From Phycisphaeraceae bacterium (GTDB taxonomy: Bacteria; Planctomycetota; Phycisphaerae; Phycisphaerales; UBA1924): a stretch of DNA of 64,000 nt. The notes under the pieces are model-generated. The model saw only the letters and a list, made by a program, of their open reading frames with translations. It was not told where the DNA came from and ran no database searches. Shown in pieces: positions 42,274-49,901 of this stretch (position 1 is its first letter; each line of letters starts with the position of its first letter). The DNA lies in contig JAHBWW010000003.1 in NCBI GenBank assembly GCA_019636795.1, positions 248,001 to 312,000 of the forward strand, in the 5' to 3' direction. Position numbers and translations under genes: made by a program.

Positions 42274-43296
42274 ATGCACGACACGGCACCCGATTTTTCC
42301 CTTTGCGATTTCGTCACTCCCGCGCACATCGAGCGTGCCGCCGCTCGCCTTGCGGGTGTCGCACGCCGCACTCCGGTGCACACCTCCTCGACCCTCGATG
42401 CCCTCACGGGCGCGCGTGTCTGGCTCAAGTGTGAGAACTTTCAGCGTGTCGGCGCGTTCAAGTTTCGCGGAGCATACAACGCCTTGGCCAACCTCGAATC
42501 GGGCGGGGTACTGGCCTATTCATCGGGCAATCACGCGCAGGCCATCGCGCTCGCTGCAGCGCTGCTCGGGCGATTGGCGGTCATCGTCATGCCCGACAAT
42601 GCGCCAGCGATCAAGATGGCAGCCACCCGCGCCTACCTCGACCGTGCGCCTCATGGCAGTCGCATCGTCCTCTATAACCCCAAGACCGAATCGCGCGAAG
42701 ACCTCGGCCGTCGCATCGCCTCCGATGAAAATCTCACCATCATTCCGCCATACGACCATCCCGATGTCATCGCCGGACAAGGCACTGCTGCCCGCGAACT
42801 CTTCGAAGAAACCGGCTCGCTCGATACACTATTGGTCTGCTGTGGCGGAGGCGGTCTCCTGAGCGGGTGCGCCATCGCTGCATCTGCTGCCTCGCCCGAC
42901 TGTCGAGTCATCGGAGTCGAGCCGGCACTGGCCGACGATGCCACACGCTCCTTCAAGACCCGTATGCTCGCGACCGTCTCGAACCCGCCGACGATTGCCG
43001 ACGGTGCCCGTACGCCCTCGCTCGGACGCTACACATTTCCGCTGGTTTTGACTCACGTCGCCGACATGATGACCGTCGACGAGGCCGAGATTGCCCGTGC
43101 AACCCTCTTCGCCTTTGAACGGCTCAAACTCGTCATCGAACCGACCGGGGCCCTCGCACTGGCCGGTCTCCTGCAACGTGCCCGCGCGGGTCAGACCGAA
43201 GGCCAACGCATCGGCATCATCATCAGCGGCGGTAACATCGACCCGAGTTTCCTTTCCACCCTACTGACCCTCGCCCAAACGCCGTCTGCACGATGA
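42274..43296 (+). CDS. PLP-dependent threonine/serine dehydratase
   Basis: 340 residues, fold type II PLP enzyme. It deaminates threonine or serine to the 2-oxo acid. The PLP lysine is Lys63 in FKFRGAYNA, followed by SSGNHAQA, the phosphate-binding loop CGGGGLLSG, and the C-terminal SGGNID. It lacks the ACT-like regulatory domain of biosynthetic IlvA, so it resembles the short catabolic type (TdcB) or hydroxyaspartate dehydratases. It stands alone between the transporter operon and lpxA. Confidence 0.9.
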   Translation: MHDTAPDFSLCDFVTPAHIERAAARLAGVARRTPVHTSSTLDALTGARVWLKCENFQRVGAFKFRGAYNALANLESGGVLAYSSGNHAQAIALAAALLGRLAVIVMPDNAPAIKMAATRAYLDRAPHGSRIVLYNPKTESREDLGRRIASDENLTIIPPYDHPDVIAGQGTAARELFEETGSLDTLLVCCGGGGLLSGCAIAASAASPDCRVIGVEPALADDATRSFKTRMLATVSNPPTIADGARTPSLGRYTFPLVLTHVADMMTVDEAEIARATLFAFERLKLVIEPTGALALAGLLQRARAGQTEGQRIGIIISGGNIDPSFLSTLLTLAQTPSAR

Positions 43297-43302
43297 AACG
43301 CA

Positions 43303-43308
43303 TATCAT
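43303..43308 (+). promoter_or_regulatory. -10 box of lpxA, probably leaderless
   Basis: TATCAT ends 6 bases before ATG 43315 and no Shine-Dalgarno sequence is present. Confidence 0.4.
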
Positions 43309-43314
43309 CGCCCC

Positions 43315-44178
43315 ATGGCATTTGTGCATCCAACAGCCTCAATCGGCAGTGATGTCGAACTCGGCAACAACGTTCATGTCGGCCCCGCGTGCAACCTCGA
43401 AGGTCGCGTCCGCCTCGGCGATGACGTACACCTTGTCGGCAACGTTTATCTCCGTGGGCCCCTGACCATCGGCCCCGGCACCACCATCTACCCCTTCGCC
43501 TGCATCGGTTTCCCCGGACAGGATGTCAAGTTCAAGATCGGCGACCCGACGCCCGGCGTTGTCATCGGCCGAAACTGCACCCTCCGCGAGCACGTCACGA
43601 TCCACGCCGCTACGCACGCCACACTCCCCACAACCATCGGCGACCGCGTCTTCATGATGGTCAACAGCCACGCCGGGCATGATGCACAAGTCGGTTCCGA
43701 TGTCGTCTTCGTCAACAACGCAAGCCTCGGCGGGCACTCGATCATTGCCGATCGCGTTACACTCTCGGGCCACTCCGCCGTGCACCAGTTCGTACGCGTT
43801 GGTCGCCTCGCATTCATCTCGGGGTGTCTGGGTGTCAGTTGCGATGTGCCGCCCTTCTGCGTCGCGTACGACACCAATCGCATTGCCTCGATCAATCGCA
43901 TCGGCATGCGCCGGGCGGGAATGTCGGTCGATGAGATCACCGCGACTCGACGTGCCTTTCGCGCTGTCTTCCGCCGCGTTGTCAGCCGTACCGAAATGCT
44001 CGCGACGCTCGACGCACTGGCTGCTTCGAGCCCCGCTGTCGCAGAGATCGCCGAGTTTGTCCGCACCGCCAAGCGCCCGATCTGTGGCGGCCCCGGCAAG
44101 CCATCTCGCCGCAACGCCACTGATACACCCCGCGATCAGGCCGAACCTGCGCCCGAACCACAACTCAATCAGGCATGA
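43315..44178 (+). CDS. lpxA: Acyl-ACP:UDP-N-acetylglucosamine O-acyltransferase LpxA
   Basis: 287 residues. First step of lipid A synthesis in the cytoplasm. Left-handed beta-helix hexapeptide repeats fill residues ~1-185 (IGSDVELGNNVHVGPACN and on). NSHAGHDAQVGSDVVF contains the catalytic histidine region. A helical C-terminal domain follows (SINRIGMRRAGMSVDEI) with a ~25-residue polar tail beyond the usual end. The presence of lpxA argues for an outer membrane with lipid A. It overlaps the next gene by ATGA. Confidence 0.92.
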   Translation: MAFVHPTASIGSDVELGNNVHVGPACNLEGRVRLGDDVHLVGNVYLRGPLTIGPGTTIYPFACIGFPGQDVKFKIGDPTPGVVIGRNCTLREHVTIHAATHATLPTTIGDRVFMMVNSHAGHDAQVGSDVVFVNNASLGGHSIIADRVTLSGHSAVHQFVRVGRLAFISGCLGVSCDVPPFCVAYDTNRIASINRIGMRRAGMSVDEITATRRAFRAVFRRVVSRTEMLATLDALAASSPAVAEIAEFVRTAKRPICGGPGKPSRRNATDTPRDQAEPAPEPQLNQA

Positions 44179-45086
44179 CACAGCCCAACGCGACAGCCGC
44201 AGTCCCCCGATCGCTCCCATCACAGGCGCTCGGCGTCTTGTGCGTTCTGGCTAGTGGTTCACGTGGCAACTGCTCTGTCCTCGTCGTCCCTGAAGGCGGG
44301 ACGCGACGCATCATCCTCATCGACGCAGGACTCAGCCCACGCCGCACCTTCGCCCTCCTCCGCGAGCGACACATCGACCCATGGGAGGTTGACGCCATCC
44401 TCTTCACGCACCTCGACAGCGACCATGCCCACCTCGGCTGGTCCAAGGTATCTCGCCTTCGCGCGCCCTTCTATATCCACTCCTCGCATCGCGGCCGCGC
44501 CGAACGCATGGGCCTGTGCTCCCGCGCCACCGAAGTCTTTCGCGAATCCTTCACTATCGGCTCAGGCATTCGAGTCGATCCAGAACTGCTCGCGCACGAC
44601 AGTCTGGGCGTCGTCGCCTTCCGCTTTGACATCACCAGCGACGAGCCAAACCGCTCGGCCCGTGTCGGGTTCGCCACCGATGTCGGCCGCCCCACAGCAG
44701 AACTCATCGACCACCTGCGCGATTCGGATGTTCTGGCTCTCGAATCTAACTACTGCCCCGCGCTTCAGCGCGCCAGCAACCGTCCCGCGTTTCTCAAGCA
44801 GCGCATCATGGGTGGCTCGGGCCACCTGAGCAACGATCAATGTGTCGAAGTCGTCCACCGCATCGCGCCTCGACGCAGCCTCGTCTGCCTCCACCTTTCG
44901 CAGCAATGCAACCGACCGGACATCGTCCGTTCGCTGCATGCTTCAGCCGCATATGACCTGACCATCGCCGACCAGTTCCGCCCCACGCCATGGATTGACA
45001 TTCAGCCTCGGAGCACACCCCTGGCACCGATTGTCAAGACCGCCCGGCCCCAACTCGCGCTCTGGGCCACCGGAGGCACAACGTGA
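44175..45086 (+). CDS. MBL-fold metallo-hydrolase (YycJ/WalJ-like)
   Basis: 303 residues. Metallo-beta-lactamase fold: ASGSRGNCSVLV is the typical YycJ start, then the metal motif reads THLDSDHAHLGW (HxDxDH rather than the common HxHxDH), FATDVGR, and GSGHLSNDQC. The C-terminal histidine lies in CLHLSQQCN. Substrate is unknown; relatives are exonuclease-like. It starts inside the lpxA stop and its own stop overlaps the methyltransferase start. Confidence 0.85.
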   Translation: MTQPNATAAVPRSLPSQALGVLCVLASGSRGNCSVLVVPEGGTRRIILIDAGLSPRRTFALLRERHIDPWEVDAILFTHLDSDHAHLGWSKVSRLRAPFYIHSSHRGRAERMGLCSRATEVFRESFTIGSGIRVDPELLAHDSLGVVAFRFDITSDEPNRSARVGFATDVGRPTAELIDHLRDSDVLALESNYCPALQRASNRPAFLKQRIMGGSGHLSNDQCVEVVHRIAPRRSLVCLHLSQQCNRPDIVRSLHASAAYDLTIADQFRPTPWIDIQPRSTPLAPIVKTARPQLALWATGGTT

Positions 45087-45898
45087 GTGCGCACCGTGCT
45101 ATTGACACCACACGCAAGCCCGTTCGCCTGGGCGACGCGCACGCTCGCAAACGCTCGCGCGCCCGCGAGCACGCACGGTCTCACATCGCTGCATTCCTCC
45201 GCAAACTCGCCTACCTCGTCGGCATCCGCAAGTCGATCGTCGTTCAAGGCGTTCGCTATCACGAACGTGACCAGACACCCATCCGCCGCGCTCTGGCCCC
45301 GCGAGGCCCTGGGCACAAGGAATACAGCGTGCGCTTTGCCGACAACGCTCGCATGCGCATCCGCTGCACTGCAGACCGCATCTATTCCGACCTCATGCAC
45401 GACCCGCGGCTCGAAGTCTACGAACTGGCCGTCTCGCGCGTTCGTCCCGGCCAGCGCGTGCTCGAGATCAACTGCGGCACCGGCGCAGGATCGCAACGCC
45501 TTGCTCGCGCCGTCGGGACCTCCGGAGCTGTCGTCGCCATCGACCGCGATCGAGAATCAATTCGATTCGCACGCCGCCGCTATGCCGCGCCCAATCTCGC
45601 ATTCGAAATCGGCACCAGCGAATCGCTCCACGGCGAACTCGATGGAGCCTTCGACGCCTGTTTCGTCTGCACACGCTCGGCAGTCGACTTCTCCGAGATC
45701 TGGCGATGCCTCGCTCCAGGCGGGACCATGCTTCTCTGGCCCGACCCGGCACTCTTGCCCGATCTTCCGGGCATCGATCGCAGCCTGCGCATCGCGGACG
45801 TTACGATTGCAAACTCCGCACGCCTCATCACGCGCGAAGAAGCGCCAGCACACCCACGCCACAAAACCCGAACGGAGGATTCCGACCACGATGGATGA
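45083..45898 (+). CDS. Class I SAM-dependent methyltransferase
   Basis: 271 residues. A basic N-terminal ~90 residues precede a Rossmann methyltransferase domain: motif I RVLEINCGTGAGS, acidic loop VVAIDRD, and FDACFVCT, then APGGTMLLWP. The GTG start overlaps the upstream stop (GTGA). Substrate cannot be inferred. It ends inside the rsfS start. Confidence 0.8.
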   Translation: MSAHRAIDTTRKPVRLGDAHARKRSRAREHARSHIAAFLRKLAYLVGIRKSIVVQGVRYHERDQTPIRRALAPRGPGHKEYSVRFADNARMRIRCTADRIYSDLMHDPRLEVYELAVSRVRPGQRVLEINCGTGAGSQRLARAVGTSGAVVAIDRDRESIRFARRRYAAPNLAFEIGTSESLHGELDGAFDACFVCTRSAVDFSEIWRCLAPGGTMLLWPDPALLPDLPGIDRSLRIADVTIANSARLITREEAPAHPRHKTRTEDSDHDG

Positions 45899-46310
45899 TC
45901 AGCAACCAGAATCTGTGTTCTTTCCCGATCGAAGCACCGCCGACCCCGAGGTCGCACGCGATTTTGCCATTGAAGCCGCACAACTGCTTCACGACGACAA
46001 ATGCGAACACGTCATCATTCTTGACGTCCGCCAACTCAGCCGCATCACCGACTTCATCGTCATCGGCTCGGGCACCTCGCAACGGCAGATGGGTTCGGCC
46101 CTCGATCACGTCACCGATCTTGCTCGCGACAAGGGATTCGACCGACACCGCACCAACCGCGACGATCAGAGCCTCTGGCTTCTGGCCGACTTTGTCGATG
46201 TCGTCGTGCACCTCTTCGAACCCAACACCCGAGCCCACTACGACCTCGAAATGCTCTGGGGCGACGCGCCCCGCATCACATGGGAGCCGCACGCGAGAAC
46301 GCGCCCTTGA
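45891..46310 (+). CDS. rsfS: Ribosomal silencing factor RsfS
   Basis: 139 residues. Binds uL14 on the large subunit and prevents subunit joining in slow growth. Family blocks: IILDVRQLSRITDFIVIGSG, SQRQMGSALDHV, DQSLWLLADFVDVVVHLFEP, RAHYDLEMLWGDAPRI. ATG 45891 lies within the end of the methyltransferase gene, with GGAGG upstream. Confidence 0.95.
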   Translation: MDDQQPESVFFPDRSTADPEVARDFAIEAAQLLHDDKCEHVIILDVRQLSRITDFIVIGSGTSQRQMGSALDHVTDLARDKGFDRHRTNRDDQSLWLLADFVDVVVHLFEPNTRAHYDLEMLWGDAPRITWEPHARTRP

Positions 46311-47461
46311 ATCGCACCGTCCATGTCGATGTTGCCAGCGAGCCGTACGACGTGCTCATCGGCCATCACCTGCTCAAAGACGCAGGTGCTCTGATCACAG
46401 CGTGCCTCAATCTGCCCGCTCGCCGCGCGCTCATCGTCTGCGATGACAAGCTGCCCCGAGCGCTCCCCGCTGCGCTGGCCGGCTCGCTCACCCGCGCTTC
46501 GCTCGATGTCTCCACCATCTCGATCCATGCCAGCGAACCCGACAAGTCGCTCCACACCTTTGAACGCATCCTCATCGCAGCAGCCCAGGCTCGCCTCGAT
46601 CGACACGACCTCATCGTTGCCCTCGGAGGCGGCATCGTCGGCGACATCGCCGGATTCGCCGCCGCCACACACCGCCGTGGCGTGCGCGTCGTTCAATGCC
46701 CCACCACGCTCCTCTCGATGGTCGATGCCTCTGTCGGAGGAAAGACCGGCGTCAACCTCAACGTTCATGGCTCACTCCTCAAGAACGCTGTCGGCTCGTT
46801 TCATCAGCCCATTCTCGTCCTGGCCTCCATCGACACCCTCGCATCCCTCGACGCGCGCGAGTTTCGATCGGGTCTGGCCGAATGCATCAAGCATGCCATG
46901 ATCGCTCGCCCCTGGCAGGATCCTGATCTTTGGGACTGGACCGCCCGCTCCATCCCCGCACTCCTGGCTCACGACCCTGCCGCATTGCTTGAACTCATCG
47001 AGCGCAACGTCCGCATCAAGGCCCGCATCGTGGCCAGCGACGTGCGAGAAACGGCCCCAGATGGTGGGCGCGCCCTGCTCAACCTCGGCCACACCTTCGC
47101 TCACGCCATCGAAACTCTCGAACACCTCAGCCCAACCGAATCACTCGACGATGCCCCACTCCTGCACGGCGAAGCCGTCGCCTTGGGGCTCATCGCTGCC
47201 AGCGCGACCGCAGCCGCCCTCGGCCGCGTCGATCAAGATTTCGTCAAGACCGTCATCGACCTCGTCGCCCTTGCCGGCCTGCCTACTCAGGTTGCCGGAC
47301 TGCCCGACCCGCAAGTCATCCTCCAGCGCATGGGCCACGACAAGAAATCCCTAGGCGGGCGCATGAGGCTCATCTTGCCGCACGCCCCAGGCGTATGTGC
47401 TGTGGAGACATCCCCCGACCCGGCTTGTATCTTACAGGGTATATCCACCCTGTCCCTGTAG
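46280..47461 (+). CDS. aroB: 3-dehydroquinate synthase AroB
   Basis: 393 residues. Second step of the shikimate pathway; NAD- and metal-dependent. GGGIVGDIAGFAAATHRRG is the NAD-binding block, PTTLLSMVDASVGGKTGVN the active-site loop, and the metal ligands are GLAECIKH, NLGHTFAHAIE and LHGEAVALG. ATG 46280 overlaps rsfS by 31 bases; a TTG at 46307 with the conserved start soon after is an alternative. Confidence 0.95.
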   Translation: MGAARENAPLNRTVHVDVASEPYDVLIGHHLLKDAGALITACLNLPARRALIVCDDKLPRALPAALAGSLTRASLDVSTISIHASEPDKSLHTFERILIAAAQARLDRHDLIVALGGGIVGDIAGFAAATHRRGVRVVQCPTTLLSMVDASVGGKTGVNLNVHGSLLKNAVGSFHQPILVLASIDTLASLDAREFRSGLAECIKHAMIARPWQDPDLWDWTARSIPALLAHDPAALLELIERNVRIKARIVASDVRETAPDGGRALLNLGHTFAHAIETLEHLSPTESLDDAPLLHGEAVALGLIAASATAAALGRVDQDFVKTVIDLVALAGLPTQVAGLPDPQVILQRMGHDKKSLGGRMRLILPHAPGVCAVETSPDPACILQGISTLSL

Positions 47462-47471
47462 TAAATTTTCC
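47434..47471 (+). terminator. Hairpin at the aroB stop codon, weak terminator
   Basis: ACAGGGT (47434-47440) and ACCCTGT (47447-47453) form a perfect 7-base stem inside the last codons of aroB. After 8 bases a T-rich tract follows (TAAATTTTCCATTTTC). The gap before the T-run makes it weaker than a standard terminator. Confidence 0.35.
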
Positions 47472-47582
47472 ATTTTCAAGAGTTCGGATGAGCGAATCCG
47501 ATAACCGAGTGGGTTGTTTGTTCAAACAGCCTCAACCCCGATGTGTGACTTCTCGGGTTCTTCACCGAAAGGGGTACTCGTC

Positions 47583-48587
47583 TTGAGGATCATTGCGATC
47601 ATCAACCAAAAGGGCGGCTGTGGTAAGACAACCTCGGCCATCAGTCTCGCGTCCATCTTCGCCAAGCGGAACTTCCGCACGTTGCTTGTGGATCTCGATC
47701 CACAGGGGCATTGCGCCGCTGGTCTGGCCGTCCCCGAGTCGCGCATCGACCTCGACATCGGCGACGTCATGATGACCCCGCCCGACCGCCCCATAGACAT
47801 CACCCGCCTCCTCTGGCGCGTTGCACGGAACCTCGACCTGGCACCAAGCCGCATGAAACTCGCAGGCCTCGAAGCCCCCAAGGGCGGGCTCATGGATGCG
47901 CATGACAAGGAATACTTCCTCACTCGTGCCATCGAACGCATCAATGAAGCCGTCGATCATGCCTACGACGTCTGCCTCATCGACTGCCCGCCTTCGATCG
48001 GCCTGCTCACCTACAACGCCTTGGCCGCTGCCAAGGAAGTCATTATTCCCGTCGAAACCAGTTACTTCAGCCTCCAGGGTGCCAGCCGGCAACTTGCCAC
48101 CATCCGCTCGCTCACGCGCCGCCTGGGCATGCGGGTTCGTGCACGCTTGCTGCCCACCCTCCACGAACCCACCAGTACCCTCGCACGCGACCTCCTCGAC
48201 GAACTCAAGCGCCTCTACCCCGGAAGCATCATTCCGCAGGTCATTCGCTTCGACGTCGCCCTCAAGGAAGCCACTTCATTCGGCCAACCCATCGACGACT
48301 ACGCCCCAGATTCGCCGGGCGCGCAGGACTACACCGCTCTAGGCGAATGGCTCATCGAGCACGCCTGCATCGACCGCCAACTCGAACCCGATGAGTTCGA
48401 CTCGGTCACCACCGACCAGCTCCAGTCCGCCATTGACGACATGATCGAACTGCGTCGTCCCACAGCCATCGATCTGACCGAAACCGTCGAACCGGACGCC
48501 TTGAGCGCAGAACCTGCGCCCCCGACACCCCAGACAAGGGCAGACGAGATCTATCTTCGGACACAGAACATGACTCGAAGGGCCTGA
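47583..48587 (+). CDS. ParA/Soj-family ATPase
   Basis: 334 residues. Deviant Walker A motif KGGCGKTT near the N-terminus (INQKGGCGKTTSAISLA), then LLVDLDPQGH, CLIDCPPSIGLLTYNA and the VETSYFSLQG switch region. The start is TTG 47583, just before RIIAIINQKGG and after GAAAGGGG; an ATG at 47541 is possible. Such ATPases position chromosomes, plasmids or other large cargo on the nucleoid. No parB gene or parS-like cluster is visible. The C-terminal ~80 residues are acidic and unusual for ParA. Confidence 0.9.
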   Translation: MRIIAIINQKGGCGKTTSAISLASIFAKRNFRTLLVDLDPQGHCAAGLAVPESRIDLDIGDVMMTPPDRPIDITRLLWRVARNLDLAPSRMKLAGLEAPKGGLMDAHDKEYFLTRAIERINEAVDHAYDVCLIDCPPSIGLLTYNALAAAKEVIIPVETSYFSLQGASRQLATIRSLTRRLGMRVRARLLPTLHEPTSTLARDLLDELKRLYPGSIIPQVIRFDVALKEATSFGQPIDDYAPDSPGAQDYTALGEWLIEHACIDRQLEPDEFDSVTTDQLQSAIDDMIELRRPTAIDLTETVEPDALSAEPAPPTPQTRADEIYLRTQNMTRRA

Positions 48588-48672
48588 GAAGGTTGCCAAC
48601 CCGAGGCGAAGTGGGAACACTGTGTCATGCGTGGGAGCGCTGATACACGCCGCAACCCGGGCTGAGGGCAAC

Positions 48673-49896
48673 ATGGAACATAATCCGACTCATCTAAATC
48701 GTGCCTTGCTCAACCGATTCGAGATCCCTCGCGATGCCGAGTGCGACGCGTTGGCCGATCTGTTTCTCGGTTCCGCATCTCCCGCGACCCCGCCCCCCGC
48801 TGCAAACACCAACACACTAGAACTTGTCGTTGCGCTCCACCTGACCGATGGCCGCGAACGATTCGCTGCCCATTGCCGGCGCCAAGCTGCGATCAATCAA
48901 CTCCCCATCGGCTGCGTCGAGCATGTCGGTGCCGGGTGGGCTGCCAATCTCGTCGGTCCCGGATCAACCCCCTCACGCGGTCGCCGCGCCACCGTTGGCA
49001 AAGCCATCGCCCATATCGCCGCACATGCCGCCCGCGTCTGCGTCCTCCTCCCGGCTCACGACGAGGTCGGTTCGCTCATCGCCGGGCTGTCCGACCTCAC
49101 ACAACCTGCCGACCAGATCACCGTCCTGTGCTCCACCGACGAAGGGGAAATCGTCGCGTCCTACCGACAGATTAAGTCCATTGCCATCCTCTGCCCTAAA
49201 CACATTTCACGACTGACGCTTGCAGTGATGGGGAAAGATCCCGAACGTTGCCGCTCGACCATCGACCGTATCGAGCGCACCGCCCGCCAGTTCCTCTCGC
49301 TCGAACTTCGGTGTACAGTGCTCGTGGAGGAAGAGCCCGTGTACACAGAGCAGCATTTCGACCCGCACGACCCGGCGCAGGTCTCCATCGACGCCTACGC
49401 CCCGGTCACGCCGCCACCGCATCAGCCCGCCGCGCCGCCCATCGCGCCACATGTGCCAGCACCGGCCCCTGCGCCTGCGCCGTACCACAATGCGTACAAC
49501 CGCGGGGCCCCGACCGACCGAGGTCTCGAAGCCCTTGTCGGAGCTGTCACCGCGCTCGCCGTGCGCTGCCCCAGCGCACCCGAGGTCACCATCGCCGTTG
49601 ACGCTGAAGGCCGCCTCCATGTCATCGCCGCCACCTTCGCAGGTCCAGGCTGGAACCCGAGTACGGACCCCGTAGCCGCATTGACTCTTGCCCGCGCTTT
49701 CGCGGCACGCCATCGCGGCGTTCTCTCGGCGCTGGATCCCCGCGTCACGCCAACCGCGGGCGCTCCCGAAGCCCATCTCGTCGTGAACCACTTTGCCGAT
49801 GCCGCTCCCATTCTCGAGAGCGGCCTGCGACTTCACCTGGCCACCATCATCGAAGTTGACGGCCTGCGCCGCTTCGGTGCCTCGCCTCTGGCCTGA
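48673..49896 (+). CDS. Unknown protein downstream of the ParA ATPase
   Basis: 407 residues. ATG 48673 follows GAGGG. An N-terminal alpha/beta region (~1-240; VCVLLPAHDEVGSLIAGL, DQITVLCSTDEGEIVASY) is joined by a Pro/Ala linker (~270-300; PAPAPAPAPYHNAYN) to a second domain (~305-407; PEVTIAVDAEGRLHVIAA). No signal peptide or TM helix. It lies 85 bases after the ParA gene and could be its cargo adaptor. I recognise no family. Confidence 0.65.
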   Translation: MEHNPTHLNRALLNRFEIPRDAECDALADLFLGSASPATPPPAANTNTLELVVALHLTDGRERFAAHCRRQAAINQLPIGCVEHVGAGWAANLVGPGSTPSRGRRATVGKAIAHIAAHAARVCVLLPAHDEVGSLIAGLSDLTQPADQITVLCSTDEGEIVASYRQIKSIAILCPKHISRLTLAVMGKDPERCRSTIDRIERTARQFLSLELRCTVLVEEEPVYTEQHFDPHDPAQVSIDAYAPVTPPPHQPAAPPIAPHVPAPAPAPAPYHNAYNRGAPTDRGLEALVGAVTALAVRCPSAPEVTIAVDAEGRLHVIAATFAGPGWNPSTDPVAALTLARAFAARHRGVLSALDPRVTPTAGAPEAHLVVNHFADAAPILESGLRLHLATIIEVDGLRRFGASPLA

Positions 49897-49901
49897 GCCA
49901 C

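Noticed and set aside
47395-47586. Short plus-strand frame between aroB and the ParA gene
   Set aside because: It overlaps the end of aroB out of frame and the ParA leader, without a ribosome-binding site.
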